The notes under the pieces are model-generated. The model was not told the origin of the DNA. It did no database searches and saw only the letters and a program-made list of their open reading frames with translations. A stretch of 64,000 nt of DNA from Nipponacmea schrenckii (Eukaryota > Mollusca > Gastropoda > Lottiidae), in contig JAUJPP010000003.1 of NCBI GenBank assembly GCA_030562195.1, positions 46,010,602 to 46,074,601 of the forward strand, read 5' to 3'. A program made the translations under genes and the position numbers. Shown piece by piece: positions 49,330 to 61,100 of the stretch. Positions within the stretch are counted from its first letter, which is position 1, and each line of letters starts with the position of its first letter.

Positions 49330-50402
49330 AATAATAATAATAATAATAAACTCTTTATTTTACATGGGTCAGAATTAGGCCCAATACACAAGGACATGGT
49401 CCTGTCTCACATTCAGCCCATGGGGCAATACATTAGGGAAAAAAAGAAAAAAAAAAAAAAAAAAAAAAAGGAAAGAAAAAAGAAAAAAATCTAAAATACA
49501 TAATATCTCAATATACAATTCGTCTGAAATACTAAAAATACACAGGTACATGTGTATCAAATGAACAGATCTATGTTCCGGCAGTCAAGTACATGACCAC
49601 AAAATAAATATACAATACTCCACGTACAATTTGTTTAAAAATACACAAGTACATGTGCATGAAATGGAAAGATTTTCAACCTACAATTTGTTTATAAAAT
49701 GATCTGCATGAGACGATCAGACATCAAAACATACATATAAAAAAAGAAAAAAAAAAGAATTGCCAAAGCGTCAGTGCATGTGCTGCGAGCGGGCTACCCA
49801 ACCCTACTCCATTTTATGTTCTTATTTTCTATGGAGGGGGGGGGGGTTAGGATTTGTCCATGCTCAAGACCAGCTTTAAGGATGTTTTTCTCATCCCCCG
49901 ACAGTAATAATTTAGATTTTCAAAATGGTTCAACTTAGGTCAAAATAGAATTGTTGATGGTGATATACCTGTGAGAAAGGGAAAAATAAAATTAATAAAT
50001 TACTTAAATCATTAAATCATGGAGAAACACAATTGTTAAGATAGCCATCAGCAAGTAAGCCTATAGTTGGTGAAAAGAATACCCGTGTAACAGGAAGTAT
50101 GCTTATGTTAATGAAAGATTACCAAGAATCATCCTTCGAAAAGTCTTAAAATCTGATGCTGATTTAATATTTTCGTCTAGACCATTCCATAAAATTGATC
50201 CTTTGTATTTAATACTTTGTTTAATCAAATTGATTCGTGGTTTTTGCACCACAAGTTTTGAATTTATGCTAGAATAAGGCGTCTGTTTATAACTAAAGAG
50301 GCTTAGTGGATTTAAGTTGAAATATTTAGATAATGAATATGAATTATTGACTATGTCAATCGTTTGTGAATAGCTTCCGAGAAAGCATGAAATTGTCGCC
50401 AT
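49330..50402 (-). mobile_element. LINE (non-LTR retrotransposon) 3' fragment
   Basis: Read on the minus strand, a 5'-truncated reverse-transcriptase ORF tail is followed by a 3' UTR that ends in TAAAATAAAGAGTTTATTAT with (TTA)n units, a typical simple-repeat LINE tail. A long T run (A run on the plus strand, 49438-49490) lies just upstream of the last 105 bases. The last 105 bases recur at 56236-56345. The clade is not certain; a CR1/Jockey-type element is plausible. Confidence 0.75.
50103..50402 (-). pseudogene. Reverse-transcriptase ORF C-terminal remnant (LINE)
   Basis: A frame of 99 codons encodes YKGSILWNGLDENIKSASDF and FRRMILGNLS near its end. This matches the characteristic C-terminal tail of LINE reverse-transcriptase proteins (a SYxGxxLWNSLPxxIKxxxSxxxFKxxL pattern). 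Everything N-terminal, including the catalytic YADD region, is missing, and an in-frame stop precedes the frame, so it is a dead fragment. Confidence 0.7.
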
Positions 50403-51770
50403 GGCTCTTTTTATTCATTGATTAATCATAAGATTGTCAATTAATTAATGTTCTCAGACCATCTCGCTATCTGTCTTTCTCTGTTTCAAGGTCATTCCAA
50501 AAAGTGCACAATTATTTAGTAGGCCTACGTCAGAATAATAGGCCCTATTAGAACTCGCCCTCTCTCGATTATCATCTAGTTTCATCAAATTATCCCATAT
50601 ACATGTAGATAAACTGAAAAGGGTTTGCTAGAGCTTAATTCTCAATTACCGGGACCTAGTTGCCCAATCGTTCGTCGTTGTAAACTTGCTCAAGATTTGC
50701 TCCAGCTGAAACAAAAAGAAAATGGTGATTAGAAGCCCAGCTTAAAATGACAAGTGTCTATTTCGGTTGAAAAGGCAGTTTTCATAATTTTTTCACTAAT
50801 ATTTCTAGACTGTCGTCTATTTGTGATATAATTTAGCTGACAAAATTATTCAGTGTTTTGTCAAGGATTAGTTTCAAGAATTAATTCCGATTATTCCGGA
50901 ACACATCCTAGATGTATCGGATGTTATATTCTTTAAACTTATTAGAAAGGAAACAATTTTCAATATGCAATTTCTTATGTTTTTCTTAGAAACTTTTAAA
51001 CTCCTACGACATTTACTCCTATAGATTGTTTTTGATATTCAGCAAATATTATGTTCACCAAAAATGTTTTTGTAACAGTTGACTGTTGGTAACATTTGCT
51101 TTATCCATTAATAATATGCCATTTCAAAGAAGATAAGAACGTAATATTCCTTTTCATTAAGTCGACATAAATGTCGGTCGTGAAAAAGTTGCTAAATGAT
51201 AATTTGTTATGATAAAAATGAGTAGGCCCATGCTCTGTAAAACCAGTTGTTTTTAATCTGGTAGTACTTTTTTAGCCTAATTTGTCAAAGTATTTGAAAT
51301 ATCAAAAGTGGAAATGGAAAGGTTATTGCTATAAGGTCTGCTGTGATAATACAGGATGATTTCCGTCATCCCGTATCTACATTATGACATCCCAAAATAA
51401 AAAACCCCGCCAAGTCAAAATTATTGATAATTGTAGGTGTGTTTTGAAATTTTGAATGCTAATCGTTAGAATAAAGGCTACGTTTGATAAATTTGATCTA
51501 TAACTATAAAACTTTTATAATATGTAGCCATCGCCATAGACTGACTCTATATGACATTGAATTGCTAATTTAGATACATGGGTGTAATGACACCGTTCTC
51601 ATCATTAGTCAACAATATTGGCACTGTTGGCCCAAAACATCTTATTTTTTACAACTATATAACAACTTAGTTTCACAGTTAAAAATCCTTTCTATCAACT
51701 CTTGGCATTTATCTTTCGAGATCGGAACGACTATCTAACTAGCTATCATGTGATCTTCTACTTATTTTGG
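50403..51770. other. Intergenic stretch without recognisable feature
   Basis: AT-rich sequence between the LINE fragment and the 31-bp minisatellite. I see no exon, RNA gene or bounded repeat here. Confidence 0.4.
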
Positions 51771-51779
51771 TACATTACA

Positions 51780-52620
51780 CACGATTTTAGATTTATCTAT
51801 TCTAGTTACTATAGATCTTTGATTTATCTATTCTAGTTACTAAAGATCTTAAATTTATCTATTCTAGTTACTATCGGTTTTAGATTTATCTATTCTAGTT
51901 ACTATCGATTTTAGATGTTTCCATTCTAGTTACTATAGATCTTAGATTTATCTATTCTAGTTACTATCGATTTTAGATTTATCTATTCTAGTTACTATCG
52001 ATTTTAGATTTATCTATTCTAGTTACTAAAGATCTTAAATTTATCTATTCTAGTTACTATCGATTTTAGATGTATCTATTCTAGTTACTATAGATCTTAG
52101 ATTTATCTATTTTAGTTACTATCGATTTTAGATTTATCTATTCTAGTTACTATCGATTTTAGATTTATCTTTTCTAGTTACTATCGATTTTAGATTTATC
52201 TATTCTAGTTACTATCGATTTTAGATTTATCTTTTCTAGTTACTATCGATTTTATTTTTATCTATTCTAGTTACTATCGATTTTGGATTTATCTATTCTA
52301 GTTACTAAAGATTTTAGATTTATCTATTCTAGTTACTATCGATTTTAGATGTATCTATTCTAGTTACTATAGATCTTAGATTTATCTATTTTAGTTACTA
52401 TCGATTTTAGATTTATCTATTCTAGTTACTATCGATTTTAGATTTATCTTTTCTAGTTACTATCGATTTTAGATTTATCTATTCTAGTTACTATCGATTT
52501 TAGATTTATCTATTCTAGTTACTATCGATTTTAGATTTATCTTTTCTAGTTACTATCGATTTTATTTTTATCTATTCTAGTTACTATCGATTTTAGATTT
52601 ATCTATTCTAGTTACTATTA
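51780..52620. repeat. Minisatellite, 31-bp unit with 279-bp higher-order period
   Basis: About 27 units of ATTTATCTATTCTAGTTACT followed by ATCGATTTTAG. Variants (TATAGATCTTAG, AAAGATCTTAA, TTTTCTAG) recur in order. The variant TGTATCTATTCTAG at 52071 returns at 52350, exactly nine units (279 bp) later, with the same following variants, showing a nested duplication of a nine-unit block. Confidence 0.9.
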
Positions 52621-53893
52621 ACTCAAAAATTTTGGCATTTCCAAAAGTAAAGGATGCTATGATACGTTATTTTGTGTTTTATAAATATTTACTTTACTTG
52701 TCAATTGGTGGTCAATGAACAACTCATGGATGCTGGAAGAAAGATAAACGTTGATAAAGAGCATGAAGAATAGAGATAAACTGTCAAACATTTCGTGTGT
52801 TTAGTTCAGGCTAATTAATTTGTGTTTCAATGTTTAACTTAGACCTGCAATACTTCAGTTGATTGTTTATTTATGACCAGTCCGTGACTCTATTCGTCTT
52901 GTTTTCTTTTAGTTCCTTTGTTGATATATAGTGGTCATCAACAGATGGTCAAGTAACATGCCTCTCATTTTTTAACCACGGATATATTTCTTTTATCTAT
53001 GATAGCCTAATATAACCACAATTTAAACAAATGTGGCTATCAAAATTGTAAATGGAATTTTCTTCGGTGACAAAATAGTTTTATTAGAATCACTAATAGT
53101 GAAAACATATTTCATGTTTAGGGGAGAAAATTGTCTAATTATATTGTGCTTTGCATCTTAATTGTGGCCACTGATATCTTATGTTATCTGATAGCACATA
53201 TATTATCTTATCTGGATCAACAGCTTTGTATTTGAATTGGTAATCTGTGTATTGATAAACGCCATATATGGTCGTATGGTAGGCCCTAATAAGTGTGTAA
53301 TTACTATTTTATAGTAAAAGTCTACATTATCACTCTCTTATCGCTAAAAACTGCCAATAATTTCACTTCAAAGGTAATTAATTAGAATCGTAATTAACAT
53401 TGGTATTAATATCTTCTTTTATCTTTGCCGTCTTTATAGTCAATGGACAGAACAGTCTTTCTATCAACATTGAAACATGATAGCAGACATCTGGTCATTA
53501 TACAGTGGCTAATTAAACAAAAACAAGACACATTTCATCAACAATTCGACTAGTGCCTGTATCGTGTCAAATTCAAAGAACCATACAAAATGCTATATTC
53601 TTTGTTTTTTAGTCTTAGAAACACTCCACCACTAGCGATCATCATGATGGTTAGGCCTACTCATAAGCCTTTTTTAAAGAAAAAAAGGGATTAATGTTAT
53701 AATATTTCAGTTTGCTTATGGTAGACAAGAGTGTACCGGGATCGCAAAGTAGGCCTAAAAATTTTTGGGACAACAAGGCCTTCTTGCAACTAATCAGAAT
53801 GTATCTACGTATTTCATTATTTTCGTAGATAGATGTTTTTTTTTTCAAATTAAAACTCCTGTTTTCAGAAATGGTATTGAATTTGAGATTTTT
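52621..53893. other. Intergenic stretch without recognisable feature
   Basis: AT-rich, no bounded repeat or exon seen between the 31-bp minisatellite and the pearl-like copy at 53894. Confidence 0.4.
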
Positions 53894-54308
53894 ATACGCC
53901 TACCTGAATTGTGGAGCGTATATCGTCGTTACACATGTCCGTCCACATTTGCTCGTAAACACTATAAAAAGGCACAATTCTTGAATATTTAGAATGAGTT
54001 TTTTCCCCTGTTTGAAAACGCGTTCAAATTTAGCTCGCAAACACTCTAGGAAGAAAAATTCTTTACTGATAGCGACAACACTTACTGAAATTGTTTATTA
54101 TCACCCATAGATGAACCCTATTGAAAATCAAAAATACCGAAAAAATATTTAATAAGTTATTGCTTTCTCGATAGATTTTAATGAAACTTAGTAATAGGCC
54201 TATAAGAAGTGTATGATTGAAGGGGTGAATATTTCATTTTGATGATTGTACAATTCTGCTTGTGGCCTTAGTGGGTGTAGGCTATATTATCTTGCCTTGC
54301 AAACTATC
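53894..54308 (-). mobile_element. Pearl-like element copy with about one core
   Basis: Reading the minus strand, it starts GTTTGCAAGGCAAGATAATATAG, comparable to the start of the element at 4253. It carries one to two diverged cores (CTAGAGTGTTTGCGAGCTAA, AACGCGTTTTCAAA) and ends in GGCGTAT. It lacks the GGAC array apart from GTCCGTCC. Same family, opposite orientation, far fewer cores than the copy in RRN3. Confidence 0.7.
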
Positions 54309-54659
54309 TTTTTGACTGTTTAGTTTTAGTGAATGTTTAAAAACCGAAGCCTACTAATCGCTCTTTGTTATTTTTTTATTCGTCATCTTGATCACTCCCA
54401 TATATTACACATATTGTATTAGCATCGATTACTTTTCCGGCAAAATTCCTTTCTTTCACTCAGGTGAAATATACCCCACATGAAGCAAGCCGTCAATCGA
54501 TTTCATTGGTCTAAATTACTACACAGCTTACACATTAGTCAATAACAAAATAGTTCCAATATTAATTTTTATTCAAATATTCTTATCTGCATACAAATTT
54601 CTTCCTTGGGTATCCAAATATGAAAATCAAAGCTATTCATTCATTATAAGTGAAAAATA

Positions 54660-55152
54660 CATTAATAGGGAATAAAAGACAAATGAGGGTTTTTTAAACG
54701 GGCACCTGTTTGGCGTAGTAATACGATTATTTTATTGACCAAGTAGTTTATGTACACGAAGCCATTGGCGCGGTGATAAACTTTTACTCCACGCTTTCTG
54801 TCTGAGGGCTAATGTTACTTTTTGACGACCACTGGGAATACTTCCAACTTATTTAGTAGGTAAGTGACAATTTTATAGTACTTTAGCTTTCAAATCGTGT
54901 CATTTAATGATTCAGTTTCCTGATTAATCGGTTGAGGCGGTAAATCATTTTTACCCACGTTGTTATATTCATTGGCTTGTTTTGTTTGTCTGTTGTGTGT
55001 GCCGTGGCACTGTGACACAGTGATTGCAGAAGATCTTACATGCTTGTTTTGAAGTTTCACTTTTCACTGTGACTATAATTAAAGCCCGTAACAGCTGCGT
55101 TTATAATATTGTTTTTCATTTGCAGAATTGACTGCATTCTGGAGCTAGAAAA
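54660..55152 (+). promoter_or_regulatory. Likely promoter and 5' UTR of the LLGL gene
   Basis: A strong donor (TAGTAG|GTAAGTG, GT at 54860-54861) and an acceptor (TTTGCAG ending 55125) suggest a non-coding first exon ending at 54859, a 266-bp intron, and 27 bases of leader before the ATG at 55153. The promoter would then be left of 54859. No TATA box is obvious. Confidence 0.45.
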
Positions 55153-58100
55153 ATGTTCAAATTTTTCAAGAAACATCCTCCAAAGGAGGGGGAGGAACGT
55201 GAAAAGCTGAAGAAGGAATTGTTCGGATTCAGAAAGGTATTTATCTCTTGGCTAGTTTTAAACTTATTTTCTGTTGACAATGAATTGTCAGCAGCCATAT
55301 TGGATTACCAGAGAATGAGTCATGCAACATTGTGAATAATGTCAGGACAGAGATACATTCATTTGTAGTTGTAGGCCTAGTTGGCCTATAAAACTAAAAG
55401 CCTATTCTATGTCGCAGCTAAGCTTATCTTTTTATAAACACACCAAGTCCAATGTCAATGTATGCATGGTATTGTTTTGAGAAGCTGTAATTTTTAATTT
55501 CAACCAGTCCACCAGCCCAAACAAATAGATGGCAAGTATTGGACATGCCTGAGTAATTTTCTTAGAGGGATTCCCCTACTCTTTGTTATGTAAACAATGC
55601 AATAAAGACCCCTGCATATTTATTACTCCTCACTGAGTCTTAAAGTGCATGTATTACAAATGATCAAAAGAACTGAGGGTGACTGATTTGCAGTTGACCT
55701 CTTCAATTAACAGATTGTTTTTCTGCTTCATTTAATCTGAGGAATTCTGCTTCTTGTTATTGTTTGGCAGCTTTTCTGCTGAAATTGAAACTTAAGTATT
55801 TATTTTTTAGTGCATTGATCATGGATTCCCCAGCAAACCAAGTGCTATGGCTTATGATCCTAAATTACGCCTACTGGCTATTGGAACTAAATCTGGAGTA
55901 TTGAAAGTGTATCCTTCAAAAAAAAAAAGAACTTAAGCTTATTCCCAATACCTTGTTTTAGGCTAAGCATGTAACCAAAATAGACCTGTCTGTTTCAAAA
56001 CATAAATATTTACTCTGCTAAAACACTCATTAATGTGCTGAGATAACATTTTAACTTTGTAGAAGACTGCTGAAATATTCTGACTTTATGTTAAAAATCA
56101 TTATTTATTTTGGATTTCGTTTTGATAATTTTGAGGTTTTGAACTGACTTGTTTTCAAGTTGATGGACTGTAGAAATATATGTTAATGATATATAGATAT
56201 AAGATATGTTAGATCTCTGATAAAGAACTTAAATAATAATAATAATAAACTCTTTATTTTACATGGGTCAGAATTAGGCCCAATACACAAGGACATGGTC
56301 CTGTCTCACATTCAGCCCATGGGGCAATACATTGGAAAAAAAAAAAAAAAAAAAAAAACCAAAAAATAAGTTCCAGGCTCATATCTGTCAGTTTTCAAAA
56401 ATAGGTCTGATTATCTAATATAAAACACCAGAATTATAACCTCAAAAAATTAAATTTATCTTATTTATGTTTAAGCGCATGATTTGTAACATAAGAAGCA
56501 TTAACAGCTTGATTAGCATAAAGGTTAATGAAGACTTGGGAAAGGGATTGACTTCATTGATAAAAAATCTGGGTCAGTAATATGAGAATATATTTTTTTA
56601 TAATAGAGTTGAGATGTTTTACATACCACCTCTCCTATACTACAAACTAATACTTATTTGTAAGGAGGTGTTAGTGTGGCATCATTAGGTGTGGGGTCAT
56701 CTTGAGTTGTTTAACATTCCACACTTACAGCTTTGTGGTTTTTTAACCACCTGTGAAACTTGTTCTAAAGTTTGATACTCTTAAACTTACATGGAGCAAT
56801 GATATTAAACTTAAATGGGCTGATAAATAGAGTATCTTAAACAAGTTCTCATGTCATAATAAATTTGGTTTTGATATTTGCTGAGCCTTGGCATTATGGG
56901 AACGTGGCACATGAATATTGTATTTATATTTTATTTGACTTACATTCTACCAAATTTGCAAAGTTATGAACCATTGCTACTGTGGCCTATTGTTTTTACA
57001 ATATCTATTTTAAATCAGAGTTTGCGAATTAAGGGGAAGGTTTATTTATTTTTTTAACTTCGTAGGATAGATTAACTGCTATCTTTTGACTAGTCAGCAG
57101 ATTTTTTAGTATTTCCCAGGTTATTTGGCTTGCTGCTGTTATTGATTTAATTCTGTTTACTGCGCAATTCATTTTATATAGATTATCTGCATCTAATGGT
57201 TCCTGAAATTGCATCTCACAAGCATGCACTAATGTACGATATTGTTGTGAGTTGTTCTTTAGCAATCTGTTGCACTGGTCTTTTGTAATGCATTGTAATT
57301 TTGCACATACCGTACCTCTATTGTACATGTGTCATGGCATGCAGAAGAAATGATGTGGCTTGACAATAATTACTTTTTTTTGGGTTCATAATCTTCCCTG
57401 ATTAAAAAAAGAAACCACCTCCAAGTTACATGTAGTTCATTTTAATGGGTATTAATTGGCTTTTGAGGATAATACGTTTATGTCTTGCATTTTGTTTTCA
57501 ATCATAACAGATAACTAACTTTTAGATTAAATAGTCTTAAAGAAGAATTTTATTGTCTTTTATGTTAACAGAAATACTTCTGGTGTTAGTCACTAGTTTT
57601 TAAGGCTACATGTGGTCACAGCTTGTCCAACCTTGTTGGCAACATTCTTCATCAACCTAAATCTCTTTGTCTATTACTTTAGCTATCTGCATAACCACAG
57701 TGATACCATTTACTGAATGTTAATACACCTTTACCTGACATAAAGCAACCATTTTAACTGATTATTTGGAATGTTTTTCAAAATAAATAACTTCGAAATT
57801 CAAAACCAGTTGTTGACATCCGAGTTGGTTAGACATGTGCAGTGAATCAAAACATTCTATTTACCAACAATCATTGATTAAGCATAACTGACATTATGTA
57901 ATAAAATGGTGTTTCAAAATTTTTGAAAAATATTCCTTTTGTGTGGCAAGTGAAAGAATAACACTGTTCGGTTTATAGTTTTTGATCTATTTAAGATCTA
58001 GTTAAAGATGTAAATGAATCCGTGAAAAATCTAGTTAAAATACCAACATTTCTTTATATGAATCTGATATAGGTCAGTTGTAATGATAAATGGTGGGTAA

Positions 58101-61100
58101 AATATGCTACACCGTGTCAAAAGGTTAAATTATGACTGAATTTCTCCAGTCTCTTTATGCTACATTAACTAACATTGTCCTAAATTAGGGTTAATTGTCT
58201 GGTAGGGAATGTATAAAAAGTATAAAATCTATCTATCACTATACATTTTGTTGTTCTTATTGGCAGTTGAGCACTATAAACCTATATTTCAGTGTGGATG
58301 TATATTTTCAACATTTCCCAGTAAAATCTCTAGTATTTACAGATTTTAACCAACTTTATAATGATTTTGTTAGTACATGTATTTCACATAAAATGAATTC
58401 CAAGTTTAGAATAGGGCTTTTTTTTTAATCTTCTTAAAAGTTACATAATTCATATTGCAAATGGTAGAGCCACTTTATCCAATTAACAAAAATATAGATA
58501 CTCCACATGCTGATTTCTGTGACTGATTTTAATCAGCATGGTACTCCGGTGACATACTCAAATTAGTCTATTCAATACTGATTGAGTATGAATTATTGAC
58601 ATATTGCATAGTTAAAATAGTCCTTTATCTTGATAATATGAGAGAAAAACAAACTTAAAACATTATATTCGTTCTGTACTGGCTAGGGCTGGCAAAATTT
58701 ATCGAAATTCCGATTAATCGTCGATTACTTACCTGCCGATTACGATTATCGATCTTAAATTCCATAATCGATTATCATGATTCAATAAATTATATCCAAT
58801 CAATTTTTCAAACAACTGTTTACAAGATGGAATGAACAATACTATCACAAAACCTACCAAATAATACCGCTATCGACTTTTAATGCGACACAATAACAAC
58901 TATAGGCCTATAAATAACAACAGTGTAGAGCGCCATCTGCTCGGAGGATATGCTACTTTCATTTTCAAATGTACTGTGTTTACGATACTCGAATGTGGTT
59001 TAGAATTTAAACAGATTGAAATAAATAGGGGTAAATTTCGCTAATTTATATATCTGGGGTTGTCCCCGATCAATATTCAATGATCAACAATTTAAATGGA
59101 TGCAGTAAATCAAAAATACTGTACACATAGGCCTACTTTACTAGCTGGTCGATATGATTTTTAACCTTGAAGTGACAATGACAATATTTTACGCGCGATC
59201 AAATTTTTACACGCATGTGATGCCGAAATTCCTTTTACATATTGATGAACAAACAACTATAATTTTGTATTGAAATATAATTTACTGCAAAGAAAAACAA
59301 ACTAATTATACACAAACAAAACATATTCACATTAAAATAGAAATGAAAATTCTACCGATTATTAATCGATTATCGGTCGGTGCACGTCACCGATTATTTG
59401 CCGATAATCGATATTAAAATCATAATCGATTCCCAGCCCTAGTACTGGCCTTAACTTTATAGATAGGATTTGAATCTCAGAAACAGTAGCTTATACAAAA
59501 CTTTAAGATATAAGAACTTATATAGTTAGATGAGCGGTTGTAAACTTGATTAATCGTTTCTTGACCTGGTCTTCTATAATGATAATTAATAACAACATAA
59601 TTAATAATATATTTGATTAATAACAACTAAACAGATACTGTAATTATATCAAAACACATTTATGGTAGAATATAATCATAGTTTTAACTTGCCAGACACC
59701 AACAATTGATTTTTCTTTGTAATGGATCATGTCACTAGGCTATAAATAGTTTACACTGCTGGAGATATTTAATTATACATTGTATTCACATTTCCCAGCT
59801 TTCAAAAATACCTGCTTCGCCAAGAAATATTACATAATTTATTTTGTCACAGAAAAATCAGAAAGTGACAATTGAATGTTTTTCAGACATTTATGTTCAG
59901 TCACTCTAAATCAATATAATTTGACCTATCTTTCTTTGTGGATGTAATGTATAGAATGTCTAGTCTGCAGCTATGTCACCTATGTCAATATGTCTGGTTG
60001 TTGATCCTTATGACCTCAACAAAAGATGCTAATTTGTGTGTTTAACTATCAATATGTTTTATATATAGCACCAGGCTTATCTTTGTTTTGACAGAAAACA
60101 GTGGCACTGTCCTAGCAAAATGCTTCTATCCATTCAGATAAAGCAAAATACCATATAATCTGAAATTTACTGTAAAACAAAACCGTTTAATCTTTTTCGT
60201 ATTTCACATATTCCTTAACCTATGAATAGTCTTGGTAGACCTGGAGTAGAATTTACAGCTCAACATGAACAAGATGTAACAGTTGTTCAGTTATTTTTCT
60301 TACAAGAACAGGTTAGTTTTTCTCCTTTCATTTACTTGTTTAATGTGCAATATTTCATAATTAAAACCATTTTTTCTGTAAATTGATAATTTAGTTGATG
60401 TATAAATAAACCCTCTCCAAGATACACAGTTTTGACATTAATTCGATAATTCACCATTCAATATTTTTTGTATTATAGGCTCGTTTGATAAGTTTTTGCA
60501 GTGACAACTCACTGCATTTATGGGAAACAAATGTCAGAGGTGGTAAAACTATTTTAGAGGAAGTGAAATCATATACAGTTGAAACTAGGTAAGAATATTC
60601 TGTAGATCACATATTTTGATTCATATAACACTAAAATATGAGGCACTAACAAATAGCAAGTAAATTGTCCAAACATTTGTTATCACAAAGAACTCATAAT
60701 GAAAAATTGCAAGAGTTGAAATGCAGATGTAATTTTAGTGTGACAGAAATTATTTTTGAAAGTAAAAATAGAATTCTCTTTATTATAATCATGTACAAGG
60801 ATATCTCCTGTAATTATATCATTTGAAACATGTTTCCCTATCGGCTTGCAAATACACTTCCTTGTAGAAGTTATGTTTTGGAATTGTAACAATGTTTGAT
60901 AAATATAAGGGTTTGTTTCCCAATGTTCTCTTATGAAATAAACTTGTGATTTAAAGTAAGATCTTGCTGTTTAACTGATGACCTTGTTTCACCTGTCTAG
61001 TATCAATGAATACATAAAAATTTGTCTGTCTCTTTCCTATTATAATTTTTAATGAAAACCAAAAGTTCTCTTATCAATTTTATGAAATACATGTACATAT

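Larger units (their letters stand above)
55909..60229. other. LLGL intron 2 contents
   Basis: Holds a LINE 3'-end copy (56236-56358), an hAT-type element (58684-59441) and an antisense open frame of 99 codons (57328-57029) that I cannot assign. Otherwise AT-rich non-coding sequence. Confidence 0.5.

Noticed and set aside
50103..50402. An active reverse transcriptase gene
   Set aside because: Only the C-terminal tail is present, with an upstream in-frame stop and no catalytic region.
48460..52620. Regularly spaced repeats resembling a CRISPR array
   Set aside because: The units are contiguous tandem repeats without unique spacers, in a eukaryotic context.
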